From NCBI RefSeq assembly GCF_002013915.1, contig NZ_MBTF01000034.1:248001-312000 (forward strand): a DNA stretch of 64,000 nt. Reading direction: 5' to 3'. This DNA comes from Mucilaginibacter pedocola. GTDB taxonomy: Bacteria; Bacteroidota; Bacteroidia; Sphingobacteriales; Sphingobacteriaceae. The translations under genes and the position numbers were made by a program. The notes beneath the pieces were generated by a model. That model was not told where the DNA came from. It did no database searches and saw only the letters and a program-made list of their open reading frames with translations. This document shows, piece after piece, positions 8,886-16,882 of this stretch. How positions within the stretch are numbered: position 1 is the first letter of the stretch; each line of letters starts with the position of its first letter.

Positions 8886-10178
8886 ATGGCAGACGTTTCC
8901 ATATCCGCAATTTCATCGGTCAAGAAAAAAGGAATAAACCCTATCATCATCATCGGCTCCCTGTTCTTCATCCTCGGATTTGTAGCATGGCTCAATTCGG
9001 TATTGATACCTTACTTGAAGATCGCCTGCCAGTTAACCAACCTCGAATCGTACCTGGTAGCCAGTTCGTTCTACATTGCCTGTTTGGTTATGGCCAAACC
9101 ATCCGCATGGTTGCTGAAATTATTGGGCTTTAAAAACGGCATGGTTGCCGGGTTGGTATTAATGGGCCTTGGCGCACTCATATTCATCCCTGCAGCGCTT
9201 ACCCGCACCTACGCCATATTCTTATTAGGCTTATTTGTGCAAGGTAGTGGTTCTGCAGTTTTACAGTCGGCATCAAACCCTTACATCACCATTGTTGGCC
9301 CCGCCGAAAGCGCCGCCAAACGCATCAGCATTATGGGTATCTGCAATAAATTTGCCGGCGTGTTGGCTCCTTTAGCGTTAGGCGCAGTTATTCTAAGCAA
9401 TCTTGATGGTTTTGACGCTAAGCTTGCCCTCATGAGCCCAACAGATAAGGACCTTGCCCTTAACGAACTTGCCTCGCGCGTAATTGTGCCATACATTTTA
9501 ATTGTAGTTGTATTAGTTATCCTGTCGGTACTTATTTACTTCTCGGGACTGCCCGAAATTGACACCGACCACGAGGACGAAACCGTAGCGGCTGCCAACT
9601 CGGGTAAAACCAGCATCACGCAATTCCCGCACCTGGTGCTGGGTGTAATTGCTTTATTCTTTTACGTGGGTGTAGAAGTTATAGCCGGCGATACTATTAT
9701 AAGCTATGGCGCATCGCACCAAATCCCGCTGGCAACTGCCAAATACTTTGCGTCAGGCACGCTAAGCTGCATGGTTATTGGTTATATAGCGGGTATTGCC
9801 TTTATCCCCAAATACATCAGCCAGCAAAAAGCATTGGTATTTTGCGCCATACTCGGCGTACTGTTAACCATCGGCGCGTTGGTTACACCAAAATACGCAT
9901 CTATCACTTGCATTGCCTTGTTGGGTTTAGCCAACTCTTTGATGTGGCCCGCAATTTGGCCATTGGCATTATCTGGTTTGGGCAGGTTCACCAAAATAGC
10001 ATCGTCGCTATTGGTAATGGGTATAGCCGGTGCCGCAGTATTCCCACCAATGTATGGTTTGCTGGTTGATAAAATATCCGCCCAAACAGCTTATGTAATT
10101 TTGATACCGTTATACCTTTTCATCCTTTACTACGCCACATTGGGGTATAAGGCAGGTAAGAAAGTAGCGGCCGTTTAA
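8886..10178 (+). CDS. Sugar MFS transporter, FucP/GluP family
   Basis: Proton-coupled uptake of a hexose (fucose, glucose or galactose type) across the inner membrane. 430 residues with about 12 membrane helices and a central cytoplasmic loop near residues 215-245. Family features seen are FFILGFVAWLNSVLIPYLK in helix 1 and VQGSGSAVLQSASNPYI in helix 4. It is a single gene with no sugar kinase or isomerase nearby, so the substrate cannot be assigned further. A 16-bp-arm hairpin follows it at 10192. Confidence 0.9.
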   Translation: MADVSISAISSVKKKGINPIIIIGSLFFILGFVAWLNSVLIPYLKIACQLTNLESYLVASSFYIACLVMAKPSAWLLKLLGFKNGMVAGLVLMGLGALIFIPAALTRTYAIFLLGLFVQGSGSAVLQSASNPYITIVGPAESAAKRISIMGICNKFAGVLAPLALGAVILSNLDGFDAKLALMSPTDKDLALNELASRVIVPYILIVVVLVILSVLIYFSGLPEIDTDHEDETVAAANSGKTSITQFPHLVLGVIALFFYVGVEVIAGDTIISYGASHQIPLATAKYFASGTLSCMVIGYIAGIAFIPKYISQQKALVFCAILGVLLTIGALVTPKYASITCIALLGLANSLMWPAIWPLALSGLGRFTKIASSLLVMGIAGAAVFPPMYGLLVDKISAQTAYVILIPLYLFILYYATLGYKAGKKVAAV

Positions 10179-10191
10179 ATACTTCTTCGAT

Positions 10192-10225
10192 AGCTTTGAC
10201 AACTTTTCAAAAAGTTGTCAAAGCT
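10192..10225. terminator. Hairpin terminator, copy 1 of a duplicated pair
   Basis: Perfect 16-bp arms AGCTTTGACAACTTTT and AAAAGTTGTCAAAGCT with a 2-base loop. It is positioned to end the sugar transporter transcript. The same hairpin recurs at 10963-10995 beside crtZ. Confidence 0.7.
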
Positions 10226-10228
10226 TAT

Positions 10229-10280
10229 TTAGTTTTCCCTAAACCATTCCCTCCCCACCACCAACAAAATCAAACTCCTC
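10229..10280 (-). pseudogene. Remnant of a duplicated crtZ 3' end
   Basis: On the minus strand this stretch aligns with the last 17 codons of crtZ at 10995-11045. It reads EEF, then divergent residues, then, after removing one inserted base, WFREN and a stop, against EEFGLLVVGKKWFRKTA in the intact gene. The neighbouring hairpin is duplicated as well. I see no crtZ homology further upstream. Confidence 0.65.
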
Positions 10281-10359
10281 AGTTGTGGTATAAACTAAAT
10301 CAGAACGATACGAAGAAGGCATAAAAACTGTATCATTGCAATAGTAAACATAAGCTACT

Positions 10360-10956
10360 ATGCCATCTCCACACGAAGCCGCCTGGGAAAATTTAGAGCA
10401 AACATTGAATGCGGGCCTAACGCTTAGGCAAGCCTGGGATCTGGTTATCGATTTCCATTCCGGCACAAGCCCTGCCGATTATTGGGACAAGGTAAGAGCA
10501 TTGAATGTAGATGCCGACCAGCCCGCACTGGCTTCATGGATGGCGCAAATAATATCCGATTCGCCCTTGCCGGAAAACATCATAGCGATTTGGTTAGGCA
10601 TTACCAAATTCTGGGACGAGGAGGAAGAAAAGGAGTATTACGCTGTTTACCTCGCCGGAGCAGATAGCTACGATGCGGATGATGCCGAATGGGCTTGCGA
10701 CGCGGCATACCGGCCAGCAAATAAATACATCATACCCGATATACCGAACGATGTGGACGAGCTGATCAAAACAGACGAAGAAAACTACTCTTTTCTTGAC
10801 TGGATCTTACCACTTGCCTACACGGCACTTGCTTTTAACGATATCATAAAAACCCGGTTGGATAAATCAGGCTTTTTGAAAAATCAAACATCTTTACCGG
10901 TAACCGTTGGCTTCGATGATGGCGATTTTATAAGCATCCAACCCTTAAGTAAATGA
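10360..10956 (+). CDS. Hypothetical acidic protein
   Basis: 198 residues, strongly acidic (a WDEEEEKEYY segment near residue 88, DADDAEWACD near 105), no signal peptide and no membrane segment, so probably cytosolic. Tryptophan-rich and likely alpha-helical. I do not recognise the family; the composition recalls immunity or SMI1/KNR4-like proteins but no defining motif is visible. It lies precisely between the two copies of the crtZ-tail and hairpin duplication, which suggests it arrived with or through that rearrangement. Confidence 0.6.
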   Translation: MPSPHEAAWENLEQTLNAGLTLRQAWDLVIDFHSGTSPADYWDKVRALNVDADQPALASWMAQIISDSPLPENIIAIWLGITKFWDEEEEKEYYAVYLAGADSYDADDAEWACDAAYRPANKYIIPDIPNDVDELIKTDEENYSFLDWILPLAYTALAFNDIIKTRLDKSGFLKNQTSLPVTVGFDDGDFISIQPLSK

Positions 10957-10962
10957 ATTTAT

Positions 10963-10995
10963 AGCTTTGACAACTTTTAAAAAGTTGTCAAAGCT
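10963..10995. terminator. Hairpin terminator, copy 2, beside crtZ
   Basis: Same 16-bp arms as the hairpin at 10192, here abutting the crtZ stop codon and lying 6 bases after the stop at 10956. It can serve both convergent genes. Confidence 0.75.
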
Positions 10996-11441
10996 TATGC
11001 GGTTTTCCTAAACCACTTCTTCCCTACCACCAACAAACCAAATTCTTCCGAAGGGTTCTTCTCAGTCGACTTATGGTGAATTTTATGCGCCCTGCGGATA
11101 GCGTTTAAATAACGATTGTTGCTTTTGAATGCTTTGAAACGGTTATGGATGAACCAATCGTGAAAGATGAAGTAGATAGTGCCGTACGTGCTGATGCCGG
11201 TGCCTATCCAAAAGCGATAGTCTAAAGTGATATGCCCTAACCACATTAGCCACAAAGCGAAAGCGGCAAAGCCGATGCTGAACAGGTCGTTTAGCTCGAA
11301 CCAGCCGTGGCGTTGCTGATGATGAGTTTTATGGATGAACCAGAGCGGTCCGTGGAAGAGGTATTTATGCATTGCCCACGATAGCGCTTCCATCAGCGCT
11401 ATCGTGAATAATACAATGGATACGTTTAATAAAAAAATCAT
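10995..11441 (-). CDS. crtZ: Beta-carotene hydroxylase (CrtZ-type, fatty acid hydroxylase superfamily)
   Basis: Di-iron membrane enzyme adding 3-hydroxyl groups to beta-carotene rings to give zeaxanthin. 148 residues. The histidine clusters of the superfamily are visible in order: HKYLFH, HKTHHQQRH, HDWFIHNR and HKIHH, set between about four membrane segments. I start at 11441 (MIFLLNVSIVLF) because a longer frame from 11465 would translate into the CCCCTAACCCC intergenic repeat. It stands apart from the crtB-cyclase operon by about 9 kb but acts directly after the cyclase. Confidence 0.88.
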   Translation of the reverse strand: MIFLLNVSIVLFTIALMEALSWAMHKYLFHGPLWFIHKTHHQQRHGWFELNDLFSIGFAAFALWLMWLGHITLDYRFWIGTGISTYGTIYFIFHDWFIHNRFKAFKSNNRYLNAIRRAHKIHHKSTEKNPSEEFGLLVVGKKWFRKTA

Positions 11442-11450
11442 CAACACACC

Positions 11451-11475
11451 CCTAACCCCTCTCAAGAGGGGAACT
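11451..11475. repeat. CCCCTAACCCC/GGGG palindromic repeat, copy 1
   Basis: ACCCCTAACCCCTCTCAAGAGGGG: a C-rich block followed by its G-rich complement, in the gap before crtZ. The same family is found at 44745, 62591 and 62645. Confidence 0.7.
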
Positions 11476-11519
11476 ATTAGTCCTTATATCCGAAATCGAA
11501 GATTCGAATTCCGAAATTC

Positions 11520-12923
11520 TTAAATATGTATAGCGCGATTCTCCGTTGCTGCCAAACAAGCCTCCCTCATTGCTTCGGTGTAGGTTGGGTGGGCGTGGCT
11601 GGCGCGTGTTACGTCCTCTGCGCTGGCACGGAACTCCATGGCTATTACGGCTTCTGCTATCATATCGGCAGCACGCGGGCCTATCATATGTACCCCTAAA
11701 ATTTCGTCGGTAGTTTTATCGGCCAATACTTTTACAAAGCCGTCAACATCGTCGCTGGCGCGGGCACGGCCGCTTGCCTTGAACGGGAACGAACCTACTT
11801 TATAGGCAGTGCCTTTTTCTTTCAGTTGTTCTTCGGTATAACCTACAGCAGCAACCTCAGGCCAGGTGTACACAACACCCGGTATCAGGTTGTAGTTGAT
11901 GTGCGGTTTCTGGCCGGCTATAAGTTCGGCAACAAAAGTACCTTCGTCTTCGGCTTTGTGGGCCAGCATAGCGCCTTTTATTACGTCGCCAATGGCGTAT
12001 ACGCCTTTCACGCTGGTTTCCAGGTGCTCGTCAACGGTAATTTTACGGCCACGCTCTTCTACCGTGATACCAATTTTATCTAAACCCAAACCATCGGTAT
12101 AAGCTACACGGCCAACGGCTACCATGCAGTAGTCGCCTTTTAGTTCCATTTTTTCGCCTTTTGGGGTATCGGCAGTAACGGTTACTTCTTTACCTTTTAC
12201 GGTAGCACCGGTTACTTTGTGGCCCAGGTAAAAGTCCATACCCAGTTTCTTCAGTACCTTTTGCAATTCGCGGCCTAAGCCTTTATCCATAGTAGGGATA
12301 ATGCCGTCCATAAATTCAACAACCGATACCTTGGCACCCAAACGGGCGTATACCGAACCCAGCTCCAAACCAATAACACCGCCACCGATCAGTATCAGGT
12401 GTTTTGGCACTTCGGTAAGGGTTAAAGCTTCGGTAGAAGTAATGATGCGTTTTTTATCGATCTTCAGGAAAGGCAGGCTCGATGGTTTAGAGCCGGTAGC
12501 AATGATCACTTTAGCAGTGGTCAGCTCGGTTGCGGTACCATCGGCTTTGGTTACAATGATGGTGTTTTTATCTTTAAAAGAACCAACGCCCTGGTGAACG
12601 TCGATCTTGTTCTTCTTCATTAAATAAGTAATGCCGCTGGTGTTGGCATCCACTACTTCCTGCTTGCGTTTTATCATCTGGCCAAAATCGATACCCAGGT
12701 TATCCAGCTTTATACCGTGCGTGGTAAAAGTGTGGGCAGCATTGTGGTAATGTTCGCTCGAATCGAGCAATGCTTTCGAGGGGATACAGCCCACATTAAG
12801 GCAGGTACCGCCAAGGGTATTATATTTTTCGATAATGGCGGTTTTCATGCCCAACTGTGCGCAGCGGATAGCAGCAACGTACCCACCCGGGCCCGAACCT
12901 ATTACGATAACATCATATTGCAT
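11520..12923 (-). CDS. lpdA: Dihydrolipoyl dehydrogenase
   Basis: FAD- and NAD-dependent E3 component that reoxidises dihydrolipoamide of the pyruvate and 2-oxoglutarate dehydrogenase complexes and the glycine cleavage system. 467 residues, the family length. Seen: FAD-binding GSGPGG at 9-14, redox-active disulfide CLNVGC at 41-46, NAD-binding IGGGVIGLELG near 180, and the C-terminal HAHPTYTEA with the catalytic His. No E1 or E2 gene is adjacent, so one E3 may serve all complexes. A TAACTTTG box lies 26 bases upstream. Confidence 0.97.
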   Translation of the reverse strand: MQYDVIVIGSGPGGYVAAIRCAQLGMKTAIIEKYNTLGGTCLNVGCIPSKALLDSSEHYHNAAHTFTTHGIKLDNLGIDFGQMIKRKQEVVDANTSGITYLMKKNKIDVHQGVGSFKDKNTIIVTKADGTATELTTAKVIIATGSKPSSLPFLKIDKKRIITSTEALTLTEVPKHLILIGGGVIGLELGSVYARLGAKVSVVEFMDGIIPTMDKGLGRELQKVLKKLGMDFYLGHKVTGATVKGKEVTVTADTPKGEKMELKGDYCMVAVGRVAYTDGLGLDKIGITVEERGRKITVDEHLETSVKGVYAIGDVIKGAMLAHKAEDEGTFVAELIAGQKPHINYNLIPGVVYTWPEVAAVGYTEEQLKEKGTAYKVGSFPFKASGRARASDDVDGFVKVLADKTTDEILGVHMIGPRAADMIAEAVIAMEFRASAEDVTRASHAHPTYTEAMREACLAATENRAIHI

Positions 12924-12948
12924 AGTAGTTGTCTATTTTATTGAGCGC

Positions 12949-12956
12949 CAAAGTTA
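12949..12956 (-). promoter_or_regulatory. Probable -7 box (TAACTTTG) of lpdA
   Basis: A perfect TAnnTTTG match on the minus strand 25 bases before the lpdA ATG. No clear TTG at the -33 position was confirmed. Confidence 0.5.
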
Positions 12957-13073
12957 AGGATTATTAAAACCCCGTTAAACAGCTTTTTTAATTAAAGTAT
13001 GGTTTCAACATCACATTTTAAACGGCAAAATAATCCGCCGCAAAGCGCATTTGTAATTAACCTTTATTTGTTA

Positions 13074-13688
13074 TCAGCCCCCCCCCAGGCAAAACCTGTT
13101 GTAAAAATTTAAAAAGTTATTCGTTAGGTTAGCAGTCCCCCCGCTCATGTCCCTTGGGTTATCATAAGAACTAACATATTTGCGGTTAGTGTTTAATACA
13201 ATCAAGCCAAAACAGCCCGGTACATAAAACCGATAAAACGTGCGCACCATTTTTGAAATTGAAATATAACAATACGGTATATCCCAACGCTTAGCAATAG
13301 CGTCGGCCGGTTGCTGCCTGGCATCCACAAAAAAAACATCCACTTTGCGCTTTCCGCCCAATCGTTTCACAAATTGTTTCACCCAGGCCTCTCTGCACTT
13401 ATCCTCGTTACAGTCGGTAACGCCACAGTAGCCTGATTCAAGAGCAGGGGCATTAATTATAAGTATCTGTTTACTTCCGTCGACGGGTTTATGCGCCGCT
13501 TCGCTTAAATAAGAAAGTATTTGTTGATACCTGAGCGAATCTAATGTAGTGGCAGTCATTGGTTCAAACCGCTGAACAGGTTTACTTTCGGTGGTATCTC
13601 CGCCTTTTTCGCCGGCTACCTGTGCCGAAACAGGGGGAGTAAAGGCAAGCAATAACAAAAAAGCAAGCAGGTAATAAATTGGTTTCAT
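13074..13688 (-). CDS. Hypothetical exported protein
   Basis: 204 residues with a clear signal peptide (MKPIYYLLAFLLLLAF, cleavage probably after SAQ at 21-23). The mature part has several cysteines (YCGVTDCNEDKC near residue 89, YC near 144, CFG near 160, C at 200) that could form periplasmic disulfides. No known domain was recognised. The last codons read through a run of nine C/G bases at 13078-13086, so the C-terminus GGG could vary by strand slippage. Single gene. Confidence 0.7.
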   Translation of the reverse strand: MKPIYYLLAFLLLLAFTPPVSAQVAGEKGGDTTESKPVQRFEPMTATTLDSLRYQQILSYLSEAAHKPVDGSKQILIINAPALESGYCGVTDCNEDKCREAWVKQFVKRLGGKRKVDVFFVDARQQPADAIAKRWDIPYCYISISKMVRTFYRFYVPGCFGLIVLNTNRKYVSSYDNPRDMSGGTANLTNNFLNFYNRFCLGGG

Positions 13689-13741
13689 TAGCTAACAAGG
13701 TAATCATTATTTCTAATACCACGCTTTAACATGGTTCAAAC

Positions 13742-13783
13742 AAAAAAAGCGGGAGCCGGCTTCATCAGCCGGCTCCCGCTTTT
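13742..13783 (-). terminator. Strong Rho-independent terminator of the esterase gene
   Basis: Perfect 16-bp arms AAAGCGGGAGCCGGCT and AGCCGGCTCCCGCTTT around a 5-base loop, with a seven-T tract on the minus strand, 26 bases after the stop at 13810. Confidence 0.92.
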
Positions 13784-13809
13784 GCTATATATTGTGTTGC
13801 TTGCTTTAA

Positions 13810-14856
13810 TTATTTGGCGAGGGCTTCTTTAATTTCGGCAGCGGCTTGCAGCATTGCAGCTTCGGTACCGGGTACGGTGGCCAATGGGTTTAGCAAGCCC
13901 CAATCGTGTATCATACCGTTGTAGCGTACCTGGGTTACTTTCACGCCGGCTTCGTCCAGTTTGCGGGCGTAGGCTTCGCCTTCATCGCGCAATATGTCGT
14001 TTTCAGCGGTTTGAACGAAAGCGGTTGGCAGGCCTTTCAATTGTTCTAAAGTAGCTTGCAGTGGCGATGCGTATATTTCTTTACGTTCGTTAGCATCGGT
14101 GGTATAATTATCCCAGAACCATTTCATCATGTTTTTGGTAAGGAAACGGCCGGTAGCAAATTGGTTGTATGATTCTGTTTCGAAATTAGCATCAGTAACA
14201 GGCCACAGCAATACTTGTAATTTCAATTCGGGGCCTTGTTTGTGTTTGGCCAATAGGGCAACTACAGCGGCCATATTACCACCAACGCTGTTGCCAACCA
14301 CGGCTAAACGGCTTGCATCTACACCAAACTCTTCGCCATGGGCGGCTACATATTTAGTAGCAGCATAAGCCTGGTTAATAGCGGTTGGGTATTGTGCTTC
14401 GGGCGATGGGGTGTAGTTTACAAATATGGCGGCAGCACCCGAGTTAACTACTAAGTCGCGCACCAAACGCTGGTGAGTAGGGAAATCGCCCAGTACCCAG
14501 CCACCGCCATGGAAGAATATAAACACAGGCAGTGTGCCTTCGGCATTGGCTGGTTTTACAATGTGTAACAAGATATCGCCAACTTCGGTACCGATAGTTT
14601 TTTCGGCGATGGTGATATCCGAGTAATCAAACTTAACCGATTCTTGTGCGCCGGTTAGTACTGCACGGGCATCAACCGGCGAAAGTTGTTCAAGCGGTTT
14701 ACCATCGCCCGAGTTAAGCACATTTAAAAATGCTTTTACATTGCTTTCGATGTGGCTGTCGGTAGCTGGGTCGATGGGTTGAACAGCAGTTGTATTGGTG
14801 ATGGTAGTTGCAATTATGGCGGCTACTTGGTTGTTAGTGTTTGATAGAGTTTTCAT
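13810..14856 (-). CDS. Alpha/beta hydrolase, hormone-sensitive-lipase-type esterase
   Basis: Carboxylesterase of the HSL (family IV) type acting on short-chain esters. 348 residues. The oxyanion-hole motif HGGG is at 116-119 and the nucleophile elbow GNSVGG at 188-193 with Ser190; the Asp near DILRDE and the His in MIHDWG complete the probable triad. The N-terminal 35 residues are hydrophobic and Thr-rich and could act as a weak signal sequence. An AraC-type regulator on the same strand lies upstream at 15181 and may control it. Its own terminator follows. Confidence 0.88.
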   Translation of the reverse strand: MKTLSNTNNQVAAIIATTITNTTAVQPIDPATDSHIESNVKAFLNVLNSGDGKPLEQLSPVDARAVLTGAQESVKFDYSDITIAEKTIGTEVGDILLHIVKPANAEGTLPVFIFFHGGGWVLGDFPTHQRLVRDLVVNSGAAAIFVNYTPSPEAQYPTAINQAYAATKYVAAHGEEFGVDASRLAVVGNSVGGNMAAVVALLAKHKQGPELKLQVLLWPVTDANFETESYNQFATGRFLTKNMMKWFWDNYTTDANERKEIYASPLQATLEQLKGLPTAFVQTAENDILRDEGEAYARKLDEAGVKVTQVRYNGMIHDWGLLNPLATVPGTEAAMLQAAAEIKEALAK

Positions 14857-15006
14857 GGTTTGTATATGTTTGATTTTTTGTTTTGATTAATTGAACAATA
14901 CAAAGGTATGGCGCCAAATAACGTGCCTCAATGCACCATTGTAGACAGGTATAGCACAATTTTCCCCTGATGAGGTTTCTTTTGTGATTTAATAGCCGCG
15001 GAGTTG

Positions 15007-15151
15007 ACTCACCCCGGGTTCGCTACCGCTGCCCGCCCCTCTCTTCCCGCGGAAAAGCGGGTGAATTGCATTGAGAAAGTATAATTTTCTTCACCCTCTT
15101 TGCGAAGCAGATAGGGTCGACGCCCGCGAATTGCGGGCCGTCGGGGTGAGT
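15007..15151. repeat. Palindrome-bounded intergenic element with internal hairpins
   Basis: 10-bp terminal inverted repeats, ACTCACCCCG at 15007-15016 and CGGGGTGAGT at 15142-15151, enclose about 125 bp. Inside are further hairpin-forming pieces, such as GCCCGCGAATTGCGGGC near 15122. The unit sits in the 324-base gap between the esterase and the AraC gene; the rest of that gap shows nothing else. Confidence 0.65.
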
Positions 15152-15180
15152 TAAATAGGGACGCGAGAAATAGCCAAAGC

Positions 15181-16029
15181 CTACCCTGCCATCCCCAACT
15201 GATATTGCTGCCTGAAATTAAGGGGCGAGAGTTCGGCCTGGTTGGTGAATAGCCGTACGAAGTAATTAGGATCATCGTAGCCGAGCTTGTAGCCTATCTC
15301 TTTTACCGATAGGGCAGTATGCACCAGCAGGCGTTTAGCTTCCAGCATAATGCGGTTCTTGATGATGTCGTTGGGCGTGGCATCGCTATAGCGGGTGATG
15401 CGTTTATTGAGCGCCTTGGGGCTGATGTTGAGTATGCCGGCATAATCGGCAACGGTGTGGTATTGGTTGTAATGCTTGTCGACCAGTTTGCTAAAGCTAC
15501 GCAAAAACTCCACATCGCTGTGTGCATCTTCGCCAGCCACGTGGTGCACTTGTTTCCAAATGCGGGTGGCTTTAATAATAATGCGTTTAAGCAGCAGGCG
15601 CAGCATTTCTTCTACGCTGCTGTCGTTAAGTTCCAGTTCGGCCTTTATCTCCGTAAAAATGCTTTCCAGCGCAGGGGCGCGTTCTGGCTCTATAAATACC
15701 ACAGGCACTTCATACACATTGCGGAACAGGATACCATCGCAGGCAACTTCATGGTCGTGCATTTCAACGCAATAAAAATCGCGGTTGTAGTACAGCATGG
15801 TACCGCTGCAGTTATCATTAACCTTGAGTACCTGCGCCTCGTGCACAAAAAACAAGGCATCCTGCCCGAGGTCGTATTCTTTAAAGTCAACGATCACACG
15901 CCCGCCTGCCTTTATGTAGAGTACCTTAATATATTGCTCGTATTCCGCAGCAGCAGTAGGCGCAGGCGTACCGGCAACAATATCAATGTATCCGAATTTT
16001 TTAAAGGAGAATTGTTTGAATGCGGGCAT
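15181..16029 (-). CDS. AraC family transcriptional regulator
   Basis: DNA-binding regulator of 282 residues. The N-terminal two thirds look like a cupin-type sensor domain rich in beta strands; the C-terminal about 100 residues carry the two helix-turn-helix motifs, with VADYAGILNISPKALNKRI for the first and SVKEIGYKLGYDDPNYFVRL for the second, the latter being the signature region of the family. The nearest candidate target is the esterase gene downstream on the same strand. The ligand is unknown. Confidence 0.9.
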   Translation of the reverse strand: MPAFKQFSFKKFGYIDIVAGTPAPTAAAEYEQYIKVLYIKAGGRVIVDFKEYDLGQDALFFVHEAQVLKVNDNCSGTMLYYNRDFYCVEMHDHEVACDGILFRNVYEVPVVFIEPERAPALESIFTEIKAELELNDSSVEEMLRLLLKRIIIKATRIWKQVHHVAGEDAHSDVEFLRSFSKLVDKHYNQYHTVADYAGILNISPKALNKRITRYSDATPNDIIKNRIMLEAKRLLVHTALSVKEIGYKLGYDDPNYFVRLFTNQAELSPLNFRQQYQLGMAG

Positions 16030-16124
16030 TTTTCAATATGGGTGATGTGGGAGCAAAAATAGGGAATTTCCAAGGGCGTTTTTTATCTTTCGGTTATTCC
16101 GTCCTGAACACCTTTTATACAAAA

Positions 16125-16738
16125 TGAAAGCGTCCGCTCGCTCATTCGCCGCGAGGGGCTGTTACTTTTTCTTGATAAAAAGTAACCAAAAATCAAGGCA
16201 GCAAGGAGGCTTCTTTGCCGCACACGCCTTTGCCCTGCAAACCGGCCAGAACCACGGGCTGGGAAAATTTGCCCCTTGCTTCGCCGCGCCGATTCCCCCC
16301 CGCTTCAGCAAACATTCCCTATGCCCTCGCAGCCGCACCGTCCACAACGTTCTGCCCGCTTTCGCCCGAAGCTTCCCTGCTGCCATTAGCCAACAGTAGC
16401 AAATGCTATGCATTTGCCGATCCCGTCCTTGTATTAGTCGGCGATCGCTGTGCGATCGCCACTGTTTAAAAGCGCGAGCTGAGTGTCAGAGCGGGCGGGC
16501 CAAGCGGTGGCGGGAATGCCGGTTTAGCTTTTTTCCGACCGGTACGACGCGCAGCGAGATACCAAGGAAAAAGCGTTAAGAACCGGCAGGGAGCGGGGGA
16601 AGCATTCGCTCTGACTTGATTTTTTTGTTACTTTTTGTATCAAGACAAAACGGCGCAGCCCTCTTGAGCACCAAAAGAAATAAACAAACCGCGAAAAAAG
16701 TAATAGCCCAGCGGCAATGAGCGGCGGATGCTTTCAAT
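16125..16738. mobile_element. Non-coding element with long imperfect terminal inverted repeats (foldback/MITE-like)
   Basis: Left end GAAAGCGTCCGCTCGCTCAT (from 16126) pairs with GAAAGCATCCGCCGCTCATT read on the minus strand from about 16736. Both arms then carry GGGCTGTTACTTTTT or GGGCTATTACTTTTT, and both reach a CTTGATA...AAAAGTAAC...ATCAAG block at 16173-16199 and 16614-16643; the right arm has about 50 extra bases. The roughly 410-bp centre is GC-rich with only short, low-quality reading frames and no transposase. It accounts for most of the 850-base gap; the remainder up to 16882 shows nothing else. Confidence 0.7.
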
Positions 16739-16882
16739 TAACAACGAAAGCTTTTCAAAGACTGATAACTTACAAATCCTACCCCTAATCCCCCATTTCT
16801 TACCCCCTTTTGTAACACTCCCGCAACAGTTGGTAAATTATTGATTTACTTGCTAAATTAGCCTCAGCTAATACTGATCTTT

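Noticed and set aside
16162..16413. Short minus-strand frame inside the long-inverted-repeat element
   Set aside because: Its protein is Lys/Cys/Trp-rich low-quality translation of the repeat arm and has no start context; more likely non-coding.
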